A stretch of DNA of 64,000 nt from Lolium rigidum (lineage: Eukaryota > Streptophyta > Magnoliopsida > Poales > Poaceae), in NCBI RefSeq assembly GCF_022539505.1, contig NC_061509.1, forward strand, positions 207,662,254 through 207,726,253, read 5' to 3'. Both the position numbers and the translations under genes were made by a program. The notes below the pieces were generated by a model, which worked only from the letters and a program-made list of their open reading frames with translations, ran no database searches and was not told the origin of the DNA. Positions 22,008 to 34,891 of this stretch are shown piece by piece. Numbering within the stretch: the stretch's first letter is position 1; each line of letters begins with the position of its first letter.

Positions 22008-22874
22008 TTAGGCGATAGAAGTAGCGGCTACTGACAGGTAAATATAGAATGGCCTGTCTTGCTGGGGTGGAACCAACACGGGCGGCTTCGTTAGATACTC
22101 TTTAATCTCATCAAACGCTCGCTGTTGCTCGCCCCCGTGGAAACTCCTCATCAGGTTTGATTTTTACCAATCCCATGAACGGCTCAATTCGTCCCGACAG
22201 ATTAGAGATGAACCTTCCGACAAAATTGATTTTGCCGATGAGACTTTGGAGTTCCTTCTTGGTCGTCGGTGGCTTCATTGTTCGTATCGCCTCTTGACTT
22301 TTCAGGCCGATCTCAATTCCACGTTCATGAACTAGGAAGCCCAGGAATTGACCGGCCGTCACACCAAAAGCACACTTCTTTGGATTCATACTAAGTCCGA
22401 ACTTTCTAGTTCGGTCCAAGATGCGTCGCAAATCCTCCAGGTGTCCTTCCACTGAGACAGACTTGACCACCACGTCATCAATGTAGATCTCTACCAACTT
22501 TCCGATCAGATCATGAAAGATGTAATTCATGGCTCGTTGGTACGTTGCACCGGCATTCTTCAGCCCAAATGTCATGACCACATACTCGAACAAGCCCACC
22601 GAACCCGGTACTCTGAAGGCAGTCTTGTGTATATCTTCCGGAGCCATGAAAATCTGGTTGTAACCGGCATTTCCATCCATGAAGCTTAAAACCTTATGAC
22701 CAGCTGCTGCATTGATCAACGTTTCAGCTACCTGCATAGGGTACTCATCCTTCGGAGTGGCTCTGTTGAGATCGCGAAAATCTATGGCGACGCGCCATCG
22801 GCCGTCCTTCTTCTCCACAGGTACGATACTAGATATCCACTCAGCATACCTGCATGGCCTGATGAACCCGGCGC
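22008..22874 (-). pseudogene. Reverse transcriptase palm and thumb, C-terminal portion
   Basis: Minus strand. RT landmarks include AIDFRDLNRATP, a MTFGLKNAGATYQR block and catalytic YIDDVVV. A frameshift near 22130 moves the connection region (AFDEIKEYLTKPP) to another frame, and a TAA at about 22007-22009 interrupts the RNase H start. The right-hand side is cut at 22874 by the inserted element; the missing N-terminal part resumes at 38877. Confidence 0.85.
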
Positions 22875-24600
22875 TGATGTCTACGGGAGCTTCTATTCTT
22901 GTAGACAGTGTTGGGCCTCCAAGAGCAGAGGTTTGTAGAATAGCAGCAAGTTTCCCTTAAGTGGATCACCCAAGGTTTATCGAACTCAGGGAGGAAGAGG
23001 TCAAAGATATCCCTCTCATGCAACCCCGCAACCACAAAGCAAGAAGTCTCTTGTGTCCCCAACACACCTAATAGGTGCACTAGTTCGGCGAAGAGATAGT
23101 GAAATACAGGTGGTATGAATAAGCAGTAGCAACGGCACCGGAAAAGTGCTTTGCCCAGGACGAGTAAACAAGCGAGTAGTAACGCAGAGTAGTAACGCAA
23201 GCAGTAGTAACGCGAGAAAAACGAGAAACAAGCAGCGATAGCAGTATTTAGGAACAAGGCCTAGGGATTAGACTTTCACTAGTGGACACTCTCAACTTTG
23301 ATCACATAACAGAATAGATAAATGCATACTCTACACTCTTGTTGGATGATGAACACATTGTGTAGGATTACACGAACCCTCAATGCCGGAGTTAACAAGC
23401 TCCACAATTCAATGTTCATATTTAAATAACCTTAGAGTGCATGAAAGATCAATTCGACTAAACCAAGTACTAACATAGCATGCACACTCGTCACCTTCAT
23501 GCAATGTAGGAGGAATAATACACATCAATACTATCATAGCAATAGTTAACTTCATAATCTACAAGAGATCATAATCATAGCATAAACCAAGTACTAACAC
23601 GGATGCACACACTCGTCACCATTACACCGTGCGGGAGGAACAAAACTACTTTAATAACATTGCTAGAGTAGCACATAGATAAATTGTGATACAAAACACA
23701 TTGCAATCATAAAGGGATATAAATAAGCACTTCACTACGCCATTCATAACGAGTGAGTAAGTATTCACGTGAAATATAGCCTAAGAGACCCACACGGTGC
23801 ACACACTCGTCACCTTTACACACGTGGGACAAGGAGTCTCCGGAGATCACATAAGTAAAACTCACTTGACTAGCATAGTGACATCTAGATTACAAGCATC
23901 ATCATATGAATCTCAATCATGTAAGGCAGCTCATGAGATTATTGTATTGAAGCACATAGGAGAGAGATGAACCACATAGCTACCGGTACAGCCCCGAGCC
24001 TCGATGGAGAACTACTCCCTCCTCACGGGAGCAGCAGCGGTGATGAAGATGGCGGTGGAGATGGCAGCGGTGTCGATGGAGAAGCCTTCCGGGGGCACTT
24101 CCCCGCTCCGGCAGGGTGCCGGAACAGAGACTCCTGTCCCCCAGATCTTGGCTTCGCGATGGCGGCGGCTCTGGAAGGTTTTCCGTATCGTGGTTTTTCG
24201 TATCAGGGGTTTCGCGACGGAGGCTTTAAGTAGGCGGAAGGGCAACGTGAGGGGCCACACGGGGGCCCCACACCACAGGTCGGCGCGGCCAAGACCTGGG
24301 CCGCACCGCCCTATGGTGGCGGCCCCTCGTGGCCCCACTTCGACTCCTCTTCGGTCTTCCGGAAGCTTCGTGGCAAAATAGGACCCTGGGTCTTGATTTC
24401 GTCCAATTCCGAGAATATTTCGTTACTAGGATTTCTGAAACCAAAAACAGCAGAAAACAAAGAATCGGCTCTTCGGCATCTTGTTAATAAGTTAATTCCA
24501 GAAAATGCACGAATATGACATAAAGTGTGCATAAAACATGTAGATATCATCAATAATGTGGCATGGAACACAAGAAATTATCGATACGTCGGAGACGTAT
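22875..24600 (-). repeat. LTR A (1726 bp), outer 3' LTR
   Basis: Begins TGATGTCTACGGGAGC and ends GACGTATGA, the last CA having mutated to GA. It shares the start variant and the hairpin-flank variant with LTR E. Confidence 0.88.
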
Positions 24601-27184
24601 GAGCATCCCCAAGCTTAGTTCCTGCTCGTCCCGAGCAGGTAAACGATAAACAAAGATAATTTCTGGAGTGACATGCCATCATAAACTTGATCATATTGTA
24701 AACATATGTAATGAATGCAGCGATCAAAACAATGGTAATGAAATGAGTAAACAATTGAATCATAAAGCAATGACTTTTCATGAATAGTACTTCAAGACAA
24801 GCATCAATAAGTCTTGCATAAGAGTTAACTCATAAAGCAATAAATCAAAGTAAATGTATTGAAGCAACACAAAGGAAGATTAAGTTTCAGCGGTTGCTTT
24901 CAACTTGTAACATGTATATCTCATGGATAATTGTCAACATAGAGTAATATAACAAGTACAATATGCAAGTATGTAGGAATCAATGCACAGTTCACACAAG
25001 TGTTTGCTTCTTGAGGTGGAGAGAGATAGGTGAACAGACTCAACATAAAAGTAAAAAAGAATGGTCCTTCAAAGAGGAAAGCATCGATTACTATATTTGT
25101 GCTAGAGCTTTTATTTTGAAAACATGAAACAATTTTGTCAACGGTAGTAATAAAGCATATGAGTTATGTAAATTATATCTTACAAGTTGCAAGTCTCATG
25201 CATAGTATACTAATAGTGCCCGCACCTTGTCCTAATTAGCTTGGACTACCGGATCTTTGCAATGCACATGTTTTAACCAAGTGTCACAATGGGGTACCTC
25301 CATGCCGCCCGTACAAAGGTCTAAGGAGAAAGCTCGCATTTTGGATTTCTCGCTTTTGATTATTCTCAACTTAGACATCCATACCGGGACAACATGGACA
25401 ACAGATAATGGACTCCTCTTTAATGCATAAGCATGTGGCAACAATTATTATTCTCATATGAGATTGAGGATGTATGTCCAAAACTGAAACTTCCACCATG
25501 AATCATGGCTTTAGTTAGCGGCCCAATGCTCATCTCTAACAATATGCATGCTCCAACCATGAAGGTGGTAGATCTCTCTTACTTCAGACAAGACGGACAT
25601 GCATAGCAACTCACATGATATTCAACAAAAAATAGTTGATGGCGTCCCCAGAAACATGGTTATCGCACAACAAGCAACTTAATAAGAGATAAATTGCATA
25701 AGTACATATTCAATACCACAATAGTTTTTAAGCTATTTGTCCCATGAGCTATATATTGCAAAGGCGAATGATGGAATTTTAAAGGTAGCACTCAAGCAAT
25801 TTACTTTGGAATGGCGGATAAATACCATGTAGTAGGTAGGTATGGTGGACACAATTGGCATAGTGGTTGGCTCAAGGATTTTGGATGCATGAGAAGTATT
25901 CCCTCTCGATACAAGGTTTAGGCTAGCAAGGTTATTTGAAACAAACACAAGGATGAACGGTACAGCAAAACTCACATAAAAGACATATTGTAAACATTAT
26001 AGGATTCTATACCGTCTTCCTTGTTGTTCAAAACTCAATACTAGATGTTATCTAGACTCTAGAGAAACCAAATATCCAAACCAAATTAGCAAGCTCTAAG
26101 TGTTTCTTCATTAATGGGTGCAAAGTATATGATGCAAGAGCTTAAACATGAGTACAACAATTGCCAAGTATCAAATTATCCAAGACATTTTAGAATTACT
26201 ACACGTAGCATTTTCCAATTCCAACCATATAACAAATTAACGAAGATGAAACTTCGCCATGAATACTATGAGTAGAGCCTAAGGACATACTTGTCCATAT
26301 GCTACAGCGGAGCGTGTCTCTCTCCCATAAAGTGAATGCTAGGATCCATTTTATTCAAACAAAACAAAAACAAAAACAAACCGACGCTCCAAGCAAAGTG
26401 CATAAGATGTGACGGAATAAAAATATAGTTTCGGGGAGGAACCTCGATAATGTTGTCGATGAAGAAGGGGATGCCTTGGGCATCCCCAAGCTTAGACGCT
26501 TGAGTCTTCTTAGAATATGCAGGGGTGAACCACCGGGGCATCCCCAAGCTTAGAGCTTTCACTCTTCTTGATCATAGTATATCATACTCCTCTCTTGATC
26601 CTTGAAAACTTCCTCCACACCAAACTCGAAACAACTCATTAGAGGGTTAGTGCATAATAAAAATTCACATGTTCAGAGGTGACACAATCATTCTTAACAC
26701 TTCTGGACATTGCATAAAGCTACTGGACATTAATGGATCAAAGAAATTCATCCAACATAGCAAAAGAGGAAATGCGAAATAAAAGGCAGAATCTGTCAAA
26801 ACAGAACAGTCCGTAAAGATGGATTTTATTAGGCCACCAGACTTGCTCAAATGAAAATGCTCAAATTGAATGAAAGTTGCGTACATATCTGAGGATCATG
26901 CACGTAAATTGGCTTAATTTTCTGAGCTACCTACAGGGAGGTAGACCCAGATTCGTTACAGCAAAGAAATCTGGAACTGCGCAGTAATCCAAATGTAGTA
27001 TCAACCTTTCTATCAACGACTTTACTTGGCACAACAAAACACAAAACTAAGATAAGGAGAGGTTGCTACAGTAGTAAACAACTTCCAATACACAAATATA
27101 AAACAAAGTACTGTAGCAAAATAACACATGGGTTATCTCCCAAGAAGTTCTTTTTTTATAGCCGTTAAGATGGGCTCAGCAGTT
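24601..27184 (-). mobile_element. Outer element 3' internal noncoding region
   Basis: About 2.6 kb with no supported ORF. It starts at LTR A with the PPT motif GCATCCCCAAGCTTAG and a perfect 8-bp hairpin (24619-24637). Two further PPT-like copies lie around 26480 and 26538. The same noncoding sequence recurs in the inner element and in the complete Sabrina-like element on the plus strand. Confidence 0.8.
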
Positions 27185-27527
27185 TTAATGATGCACTCGC
27201 AAGAAATAGTAGTTGAAGCAAAAGAGAGCATCAAAAGGCAAATTCAAAAAACATTTAAGTCTAACATGCTTCCTATGCATAGGAATCTTGTAAATAAACA
27301 AGTTCATGAAGAGCAAAGTAACAAGCATAGGAAGATAAAACAAGTGTAGCTTCAAAAATTTCAGCACATAGAGAGGTGTTTTAGTAACATGAAAATTTCT
27401 ACAACCATATTTTCCTCTCTCATAATAACTTTCAGTAGCATCATGAGCAAACTCAACAATATAACTATCACATAAAGCATTCTTATCATGAGTCTCATGC
27501 ATAAAATTATTACTCTCCACATAAGCA
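27185..27527 (-). pseudogene. C-terminal part of the 240-codon ORF, outer element
   Basis: Minus strand. It encodes the equivalent of residues 133 onwards of the intact ORF at 31722-32444, including the hydrophobic segment. The upstream part lies 9 kb away at 36591-36989. The two halves are separated exactly at the duplicated AAGCA of the inner insertion. Confidence 0.75.
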
Positions 27528-29226
27528 TGATGTCTACGTTCCCCCTCCTTTCCTGTAGACAGTGTTGGGCCTCCAAGTGCAGAGGTTTGTAGAACAGCAG
27601 CAAGTTTTCCCTTAAGTGGATCACCCAAGGTTTATCGATCTCAGGGAGGAAGAGGTCAAAGATATCCCTCTCATGCAACCCTGCAACCACAAAGCAAGAA
27701 GTCTCTTGTGTCCCCAACACACCTAATAGGTGCACTAGTTCGGCGAAGAGATAGTGAAATACGAGGTGGTATGAATAAGTAGTAGCAACGGCACCAGAAA
27801 AGTGCTTTGCCCAGGACAAGTAAACAAGCGTAGTAACGCAGCAGTAGTAACGCAGAAAAACAAGAAACAAGCAGCGATAGCGATATTTAGGAACAAGGCC
27901 TAGGGATTAGACTTTCACTAGTGGACACTCTCAACATTGATCACATAACAGAATAGATAAATGCATACTCTACACTCTTGTTGGATGATGAACACATTGC
28001 GTAGGATTACACGAACCCTCAATGCCGGAGTTAACAAGCTCCACAATAATGCTCATATTTTAGTAACCTTTAGTGTAAGATAGATCAAAAGACTAAACCA
28101 AGTACTAACATAGCATGCACACTGTCACCTTCATGCATATGTAGGAGGAATAGATCACATCAATATTATCATAGCAATAGTTAACTTCGCAATCTACAAG
28201 AGATCATGATCATAGCATAAACCAAGTACTAACACGGTGCACACACTGTCACCTTTCCACACGTGCAGGAGGAATAAAACTACTTTAATAACATTGCTAG
28301 AGTAGCACATAGATAAATTGTGATACAAACACATTGCAATCATAAAGAAATATAAATAAGCACCTCACTATGCCATTCAACATTGAATAAGTATTCTATG
28401 AAATATAGCCTAAGAGACCCACACGGTGCACACACTGTCACCTTTACACACGTGGGACAAGGAGTCTCCGGAGATCACATAGGTAAAACTCACTTGACTA
28501 GCATAATGACATCTAGATTACAAGCATCATCATATGAATCTCAATCATGTAAGGCAGCTCATGAGATTATTGTATTGAAGCACATAGGAGAGAGATGAAC
28601 CACATAGCTACCGGTACAGCCCCGAGCCTCGATGGAGAACTACTCCCTCCTCATGGGAGCAACGAGCGGTGATGAAGATGGCGGTGGAGATGGCAGCGGT
28701 GTCGATGGAGAAGCCTTCCGGGGGCACTTCCCCGCTCCGGCAGGTGCCGGAACAGAGACTCCTGTCCCCCAGATCTTGGCTTCGCGATGGCGGCGGCTCT
28801 GGAAGGTTTTCCGTATCGTGGTTCTTCGCCTCAGGGGTTTCGCGACGGAGGCTTTATATAGGCGAAGAGGCGGCACAGGAGGGTCGAAGGGGTGGCCACA
28901 CCATATGGCGGCGCGGCCGGGGCCCGGGCCGCGCCGGCCTATGGTCCGGGGGCCCGCGTGCCCCCCTCCGGTCCTTCCCGGGTGTTCCGGATGCTTCCGA
29001 TGAAAATAGGAACCCGGGTCTTGATTTCGTCCGATTCGAGAATATTTCGTTACTAGGATTTCGAAACCAAAAACAACGAAAACGAGAACCGGCACTTCGG
29101 CATCTTGTTAATAGGTTAGTTCCAGAAAATGCACGAATATGACATAAAGTGTGCATAAAACATGTAGGTATCATCAATAATATGGCATGGAACATAAGAA
29201 ATTATCGATACGTCGGAGACGTATCA
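27528..29226 (-). repeat. LTR B (1699 bp), inner 3' LTR
   Basis: Starts TGATGTCTACGTTCCCC and ends GACGTATCA. It has a good TATA (TATATAAAG on the minus strand, about 28855) and the GC-rich U3 hairpin (about 28900-28945). Confidence 0.88.
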
Positions 29227-31721
29227 AGCATCCCCAAGCTTAGTTCTCGCTCGTCCCGAGCAGGTAAAACGATAACAAAGATAATTTCTGAAGTGACATG
29301 CCATCATAACCTTGATCATATTGTAAACATATGTAATGAATGCAGCCGATCAAAACAATGGTAATGACATGAGTAAACAACTGAATCATAAAGCAATGAC
29401 TTTTCATGAATAGCACTTTCAAGACAGGCATCAATAAGTCTTGCATAAGAGTTAACTCATAAAGCAATAATTTAAAGTAAAGATATTGAAGCAACACAAT
29501 GGAAGATAAAGTTTCAGCAATTGCTTTCAACTTGTAACATGTATATCTCAATGATAGTTTGTCAACATAGAGTAATATAACAAGTGCAATATGCAAGTAT
29601 GTAGGAATCAATGCACAGTTCACACAAGTGTTTGCTTCTTGAGGTGGAGAGAGATAGGTGAACTGACTCAACATAAAAAGTAAAAGAAAGGTCCTTCAAA
29701 GAGGGAAAAGCATCGATTGCTATATTTGTGCTAGAGCTTTGGTTTTTGAAAACATAAAGAGAGCATAAAAGTAAAGTTTTGAGAGGTGTTTGTTGTTGTC
29801 AACGAATGGTAGTGGGCACTCTAACTACCTCATCAACCAGACTTTCAAGAGCGGTTCCCATGAAGGACGTTATCTCTACCAGCAAGGTAGATCATCCCTC
29901 TTCTCTTTTGTTTACACATGTACTTTAGTTTAGTTTTTCTTTATTTATGGATGACACTCCTCCCAAACTTTTGCTTACACAAGCCACGGCTAACCGAATC
30001 CTCGGGTGCCTTCCAACAATCACATACCATGAAGGAGTGTCTATTTGCAAAATTAAGTTGCTTACTGATGAATCAGAGCAAAACATGTGAAGAGAATTAT
30101 TAATGCAAGTTAATTAACCGGGGCTGGGAACCCCATTGCCGGCTCTTTTTGCAAAATTATTGGATAAGCGGATGTGCCACTAGTCCATTGTGAAAGTCCG
30201 TCGAAGTAAATGACAAGATCGAAAGATAAAACACCACATACTTCCTCATGAGCTATAAAACATTGACACAAATCAGAGGTGATAAATTTTGAATTATTTA
30301 AAGGTAGCACTCAAGCAATTTACTTTGGAATGGCGGAGAAATACCATGTAGTAGGTAGGTATGGTGGACACAAATGGCATAGTTATTGGCTCAAGGATTT
30401 TGGATGCATGAGAAGTATTCCCTCTCGATACAAGGTTTAGGCTAGCAAGGTTATTTGAAACAAACACAAGGATGAACCGGTGCAGCAAAAATCACATAAA
30501 AGACATATTGTAAACATTATAAGACTCTACACCGTCTTCCTTGTTGTTCAAACTCAATACTAGAAATTATCTAGACTTTAGAGACCAATTATGCAAACCA
30601 AATTTTAGCATGCTCTATGTATTTCTTCATTAATAGGTACAAAGTATATGATGCAAGAGCTTAAACATGAGCACAACAATTGCCAAGTATCACATTATCC
30701 AAGACATCATACCAATTACTACATGTAGCATTTTCCATATCCAACCATATAAAAATGAACGAAGCAGTTTTAACCTTCGCCATGAACACTAAAAGATAAA
30801 GCGAAGAACACATGTGTTCATATGAACCAGCGGAGCGTGTCTCTCTCCCACACAAGCATGAATTTATTCAGAGAATGAAAATAACAAAACGAAAATAAAA
30901 GCACACGGACGCTCCAAGTAAAGTACATAAGATGTGGCCGAATAAAAATATAGTTTCAGGGGAGGAACCTGATAATGTTGTCGATGAAGAAGGGGATGCC
31001 TTGGGCATCCCCAAGCTTAGACGCTTGAGTCTTCTTAGAATATGCAGGGGTGAATCACCGGGGCATCCCCAAGCTTAGAGCTTTCACTCTTCTTGATCAT
31101 AGTATATCATCCTCCTCTCTTGACCCTTGAAAACTTCCTCCACACCAAACTCGAAACAACTCATTAGAGGGTTAGTGGACAATAAAAATTAACATGTTCA
31201 GAGGTGACACAATCATTCTTAACACTTCTGGACATTGCATAAAGCTACTGGACATTAATGGATCAAAGAAATTCATCCAACATAGCAAAAGAGGCAATGC
31301 GAAATAAAAGGCAGAATCTGTCAAAACAGAACAGTCCGTAAAGATGGATTTTATTAGGCCACCAGACTTGCTCAAATGAAAATGCTCAAATTGAATGAAA
31401 GTTGCGTACATATCTGAGGATCATGCACGTAAATTGGCTTAATTTTCTGAGCTACCTACAGGGAGGTAGACCCAGATTCGTGACAGCAAAGAAATCTGGA
31501 ACTGCGCAGTAATCCAAATCTAGTACTTACTTTTCTATCAAAGACTTTACTTGGCACAACAAAACTCAAAACTAAGATAAGTAGAGGTTGCTACAGTAGT
31601 AAACAACTTCCAAGACACAAATATAAAACAAAGTACTGTAGCAAAATAACACATGGGTTATCTCCCAAGAAGTTCTTTCTTTATAGCCGTTAAGATGGGC
31701 TCAGCAGTTTTAATGATGCAC
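29227..31721 (-). mobile_element. Inner element 3' internal noncoding region
   Basis: PPT motif next to LTR B, then noncoding sequence matching 24601-27184, except for a replaced segment at about 29755-30300. Two further internal PPT-like copies lie near 31005 and 31063. No ORF is supported. Confidence 0.8.
29755..30300 (-). repeat. Replaced segment inside the inner element
   Basis: The family sequence before (GCTAGAGCTTT) and after (TTTAAAGGTAGCACTCAAG) is conserved, but the roughly 540 bp between do not resemble the roughly 650 bp at this place in the other copies. Short shared words (GTCAACG, ATGAGCTAT) remain at both edges. Probably a recombination with a diverged subfamily. Confidence 0.55.
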
Positions 31722-32444
31722 TCACAAGAAATAGTATTTGAAGCAAAAGAGAGCATCAAGAGGCAAATTCAAAACACATTTAAGCCTAACATGCTTCCTA
31801 TGCATAGGAATCTTGTAAATAAACAAGTTCATGAAGAGCAAAGTAACAAGCATAGGAAGATAAAACAAGTGTAGCTTCAAAAATTTCAGCACATAGAGAG
31901 GCATTTTAGTAACATGAAAATTTCTACAACCATATTTTCCTCTCTCATAATAACTTTCAATAGCAACATGAGCAAACTCAACAATATAACTATCACATAA
32001 AGCATTCTTATCATGAGTCTCATGCATAAAATTATCACTCTCCACATAGGCATAATCAATTTTATTAGTTGTAGTGGGAGCAAATTCAACAAAGTAGCTA
32101 TCATTATTATTCTCATCAAGTGTAGGAGGCATAGTATAATCACAACAAAATTTACTCTCCATAGTAGGTGGCACCAAAAGACCACTATCATTATCATCAT
32201 AAATAGGAGGCAAAGTATCATCAAAGAAAATTTTCTCCTCAATGCTTGGGGGACTAAAAAGATCATGAAAACCAGCTTCCCCAAGCTTAGAACTTTCTAT
32301 ATTATTGTCAACAATGGTGTTCAAAGTGTTCATACTAATATTACTACCAGCATGCAAATAAGATTCCATAGGTTTTTTAATTTTCGCATCAAACAATCCA
32401 TGTTTTAAATCATGAAATAGAATAAGAAGCTCATTGTTGTCCAT
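31722..32444 (-). CDS. Intact 240-codon ORF of the pol-less element, function unknown
   Basis: Minus strand, ATG at 32444 (MDNNELLILF), single uninterrupted frame directly downstream of the primer binding site region. Residues 40-160 are acidic and rich in Asp/Asn/Pro, with a recurring pattern of FDDTLPP, CDYTMPP and two SYxVEFA repeats (about 116-122 and 152-158). Residues 182-210 form a strongly hydrophobic stretch followed by a basic PMHRKHVRLK patch, compatible with a membrane segment and positive inside. A second short hydrophobic end follows. I do not recognise a domain; it lacks visible Gag, protease or zinc-knuckle motifs. Athila relatives can carry env-like proteins with membrane segments, but those lie after pol, so that link is speculative. 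Two broken copies lie in the adjacent blocks. Confidence 0.6.
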   Translation of the reverse strand: MDNNELLILFHDLKHGLFDAKIKKPMESYLHAGSNISMNTLNTIVDNNIESSKLGEAGFHDLFSPPSIEEKIFFDDTLPPIYDDNDSGLLVPPTMESKFCCDYTMPPTLDENNNDSYFVEFAPTTTNKIDYAYVESDNFMHETHDKNALCDSYIVEFAHVAIESYYERGKYGCRNFHVTKMPLYVLKFLKLHLFYLPMLVTLLFMNLFIYKIPMHRKHVRLKCVLNLPLDALFCFKYYFL

Positions 32445-32607
32445 TATGCCAAACTAGTGTAAACAAGAAACAAAAAGATGCAATTGCAGGATCTAAAGGA
32501 AATAGCTTCGAGCACACACACAACGGTGCCAGAAAAGTACTTTACCTGGGACCGGAGTATGAGAGCCTTTTACCTTTCCTCCCGGGCAACGGCGCCAGAA
32601 AATAGCT
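32445..32607 (-). other. Leader and primer binding site of the inner element
   Basis: The TGGCGCCGTTGCCCGGGA-type site (minus strand, about 32582-32599) pairs with tRNA-Asp. A second degenerate copy (TGGCACCGTTG) lies about 60 bp further into the leader, near 32523. Confidence 0.65.
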
Positions 32608-34328
32608 TGATGTTTACGGGAGCTTGATGTCTACGTTCCCCCTCCTTTCCTGTAGACAGTGTTGGGCCTCCAAGAGCAGAGGTTTGTAGAACAGCAGCAA
32701 GTTTCCCTTAAGTGGATTACCCAAGGTTTATCGATCTCGGGGAGGAAGAGGTCAAAGATATCCCTCTCATGCAACCCCGCAACCACAAAGCAAGAAGTCT
32801 CTTGTGTCCCGAACACACCTAATAGGTGCACTAGTTCGGCGAAGAGATAGTGAAATACGGGTGGTATGAATAAGTAGTAGCAACGGCACCGTGAAAAGTG
32901 CTTTGCCCAGGACGAAGTAAACAAGCGGTAGTAACGCAGCAGATAGTAACGCGATAGAAACAAGTAAACAAGCAGCGATAGCAGTATTTAGGAACAAGGC
33001 CTAGGGATTAGACTTTCACTAGCGGACACTCTCAACATTGATCACATAACAGAATAGATAAATGCATACTCTACACTCTTGTTGGATGATGAACACATTG
33101 CGTAGGATTACACGAACCCTCAATGCCGGAGTTAACAAGCTCCACAATAATGCTCATATTTTAGTAACCTTTAGTGTAAGATAGATCAAAAGACTAAACC
33201 AAGTACTAACATAGCATGCACACTGTCACCTTCATGCATATGTAGGAGGAATAGATCACATCAATATTATCATAGCAATAGTTAACTTCGCAATCTACAA
33301 GAGATCATGATCATAGCATAAACCAAGTACTAACACGGTGCACACACTGTCACCTTTGCACACGTGCGGGAGGAATAAAACTACTTTAATAACATTGCTA
33401 GAGTAGCACATAGATAAATTGTGATACAAACACATTGCAATCATAAAGAAATATAAATAAGCACTTCACTATGCCATTCAACAGTGAATAAGTATTCTGT
33501 GAAATATAGCCTAAGAGACCCACACGGTGCACACACTCGTCACCTTTACACACGTGGGACAAGGAGTCTCCGGAGATCACATAGGTAAAACTCACTTGAC
33601 TAGCATAATGACATCTAGATTACAAGCATCATCATATGAATCTCAATCATGTAAGGCAGCTCATGAGATTATTGTATTGAAGCACATAGGAGAGAGATGA
33701 ACCACATAGCTACCGGTACAGCCCCGAGCCTCGATGGAGAACTACTCCCTCCTCATGGGAGCAAGCAGCGGTGATGAAGATGGCGGTGGAGATGGCAGCG
33801 ATGTCGATGGAGAAGCCTTCCGGGGCACTTCCCCGCTCCGGCAGGGTGCCGGAACGAGACTCCTGTCCCCCGGATCTTGGCTTCGCGATGGCGGCGGCTC
33901 TGGAAGGTTTTCCGTATCGTGGTTCTTCGCCTCGTGGGTTTCGCGACGGAGGCTTTATATAGGCGAAGAGGCGGCGCAGGAGGGTCGAAGGGGTGGCCAC
34001 ACCATATGGCGGCGCGGCCGGGGCCCGGGCCGCGCCGGCCTATGGTCCGGGGGCCCAGTGCCCCCCTCCGGTCCTTCCCGGGTGTTCTGGATGCTTCCGA
34101 TGAAAATAGGAACCCGGGTCTTGATTTCGTCCGATTCCGAGAATATTTCGTTACTAGGATTTCGAAACCAAAAACAGCAGAAAACGAGAACCGGCACTTC
34201 GGCATCTTGTTAATAGGTTAGTTCCAGAAAATGCACGAATATGACATAAAGTGTGCATAAAACATGTAGGTATCATCAATAATATGGCATGGAACATAAG
34301 AAATTATCGATACGTCGGAGACGTATCA
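32608..34328 (-). repeat. LTR C (about 1721 bp), inner 5' LTR
   Basis: The left end has two successive starts: TGATGTTTACGGGAGCT (32608) and TGATGTCTACGTTCC (32625), an extra 17 bp resembling the A/E-type LTR end followed by the B-type end. The right end is GACGTATCA. Confidence 0.85.
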
Positions 34329-34891
34329 AAGCATAATCAATTTTATTAGTTGTAGTGGGAGCAAATTCAACAAAGTAGCTATCATTATTATTCTCATCAA
34401 GTGTAGGAGGCATAGTATAATCACAACAAAATTTACTCTCCATAGTAGGTGGCACCAAAAGACCACTATCATTATAATCATCATATATGGGAGGCAAAGT
34501 ATCATCAAAGAAAATTTTCTCCTCAATGCTTGGGGGACTAAAAAGATCATGAAAACCAGCTTCCCCAAGCTTAGAACTTTCTATATCATTATCAACAATG
34601 GTGTTCAAAGCGTTCATACTAATATTACTACCGGCATGCAAATAAGATTCCATAGGTTTTTTAATTTTCGCATCAAACAATCCATGTTTTAAATCAGGAA
34701 ATAGAATAAGAAGCTCATTGTTGTCCATTATGCCAAACTAGTGTAAACAAGAAACAAAAAGATGCAATTGCAGGATCTAAAGGAAATAGCTTCGAGCACA
34801 CACACAACGGTGCCAGAAAAGTACTTTACCTGGGACCGGAGTATGAGAGCCTTTTACCTTTCCTCTCCGGCAACGGCGCCGGAAAATAGCT
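34329..34891 (-). pseudogene. Duplicated leader block with N-terminal part of the 240-codon ORF
   Basis: Minus strand. The ATG at 34728 opens about 133 family codons, which run into LTR C at AAGCA. PBS and leader follow to LTR D. It shares variants (an extra ATA near 34474, CAAAGCG) with 36591-37152 and not with the inner element, so it derives from the outer element. Confidence 0.75.

Larger units (their letters stand above)
27528..34328 (-). mobile_element. Inner pol-less Athila-lineage element
   Basis: LTR B (3', 27528-29226), an internal region with an intact ORF, and LTR C (5', about 32608-34328). Inserted in the ORF of the outer element: AAGCA precedes LTR B (27523-27527) and also follows LTR C (34329-34333). 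Length is about 6.8 kb. It encodes no polymerase, so movement would need enzymes from elsewhere. Confidence 0.85.

Noticed and set aside
23967..24381. Open frames repeated in the LTRs (also near 28632, 33734, 36016, 38240)
   Set aside because: They run through LTR U3 and the GC-rich hairpin, start or stop differently in each copy, and are broken by indels; they follow LTR conservation.
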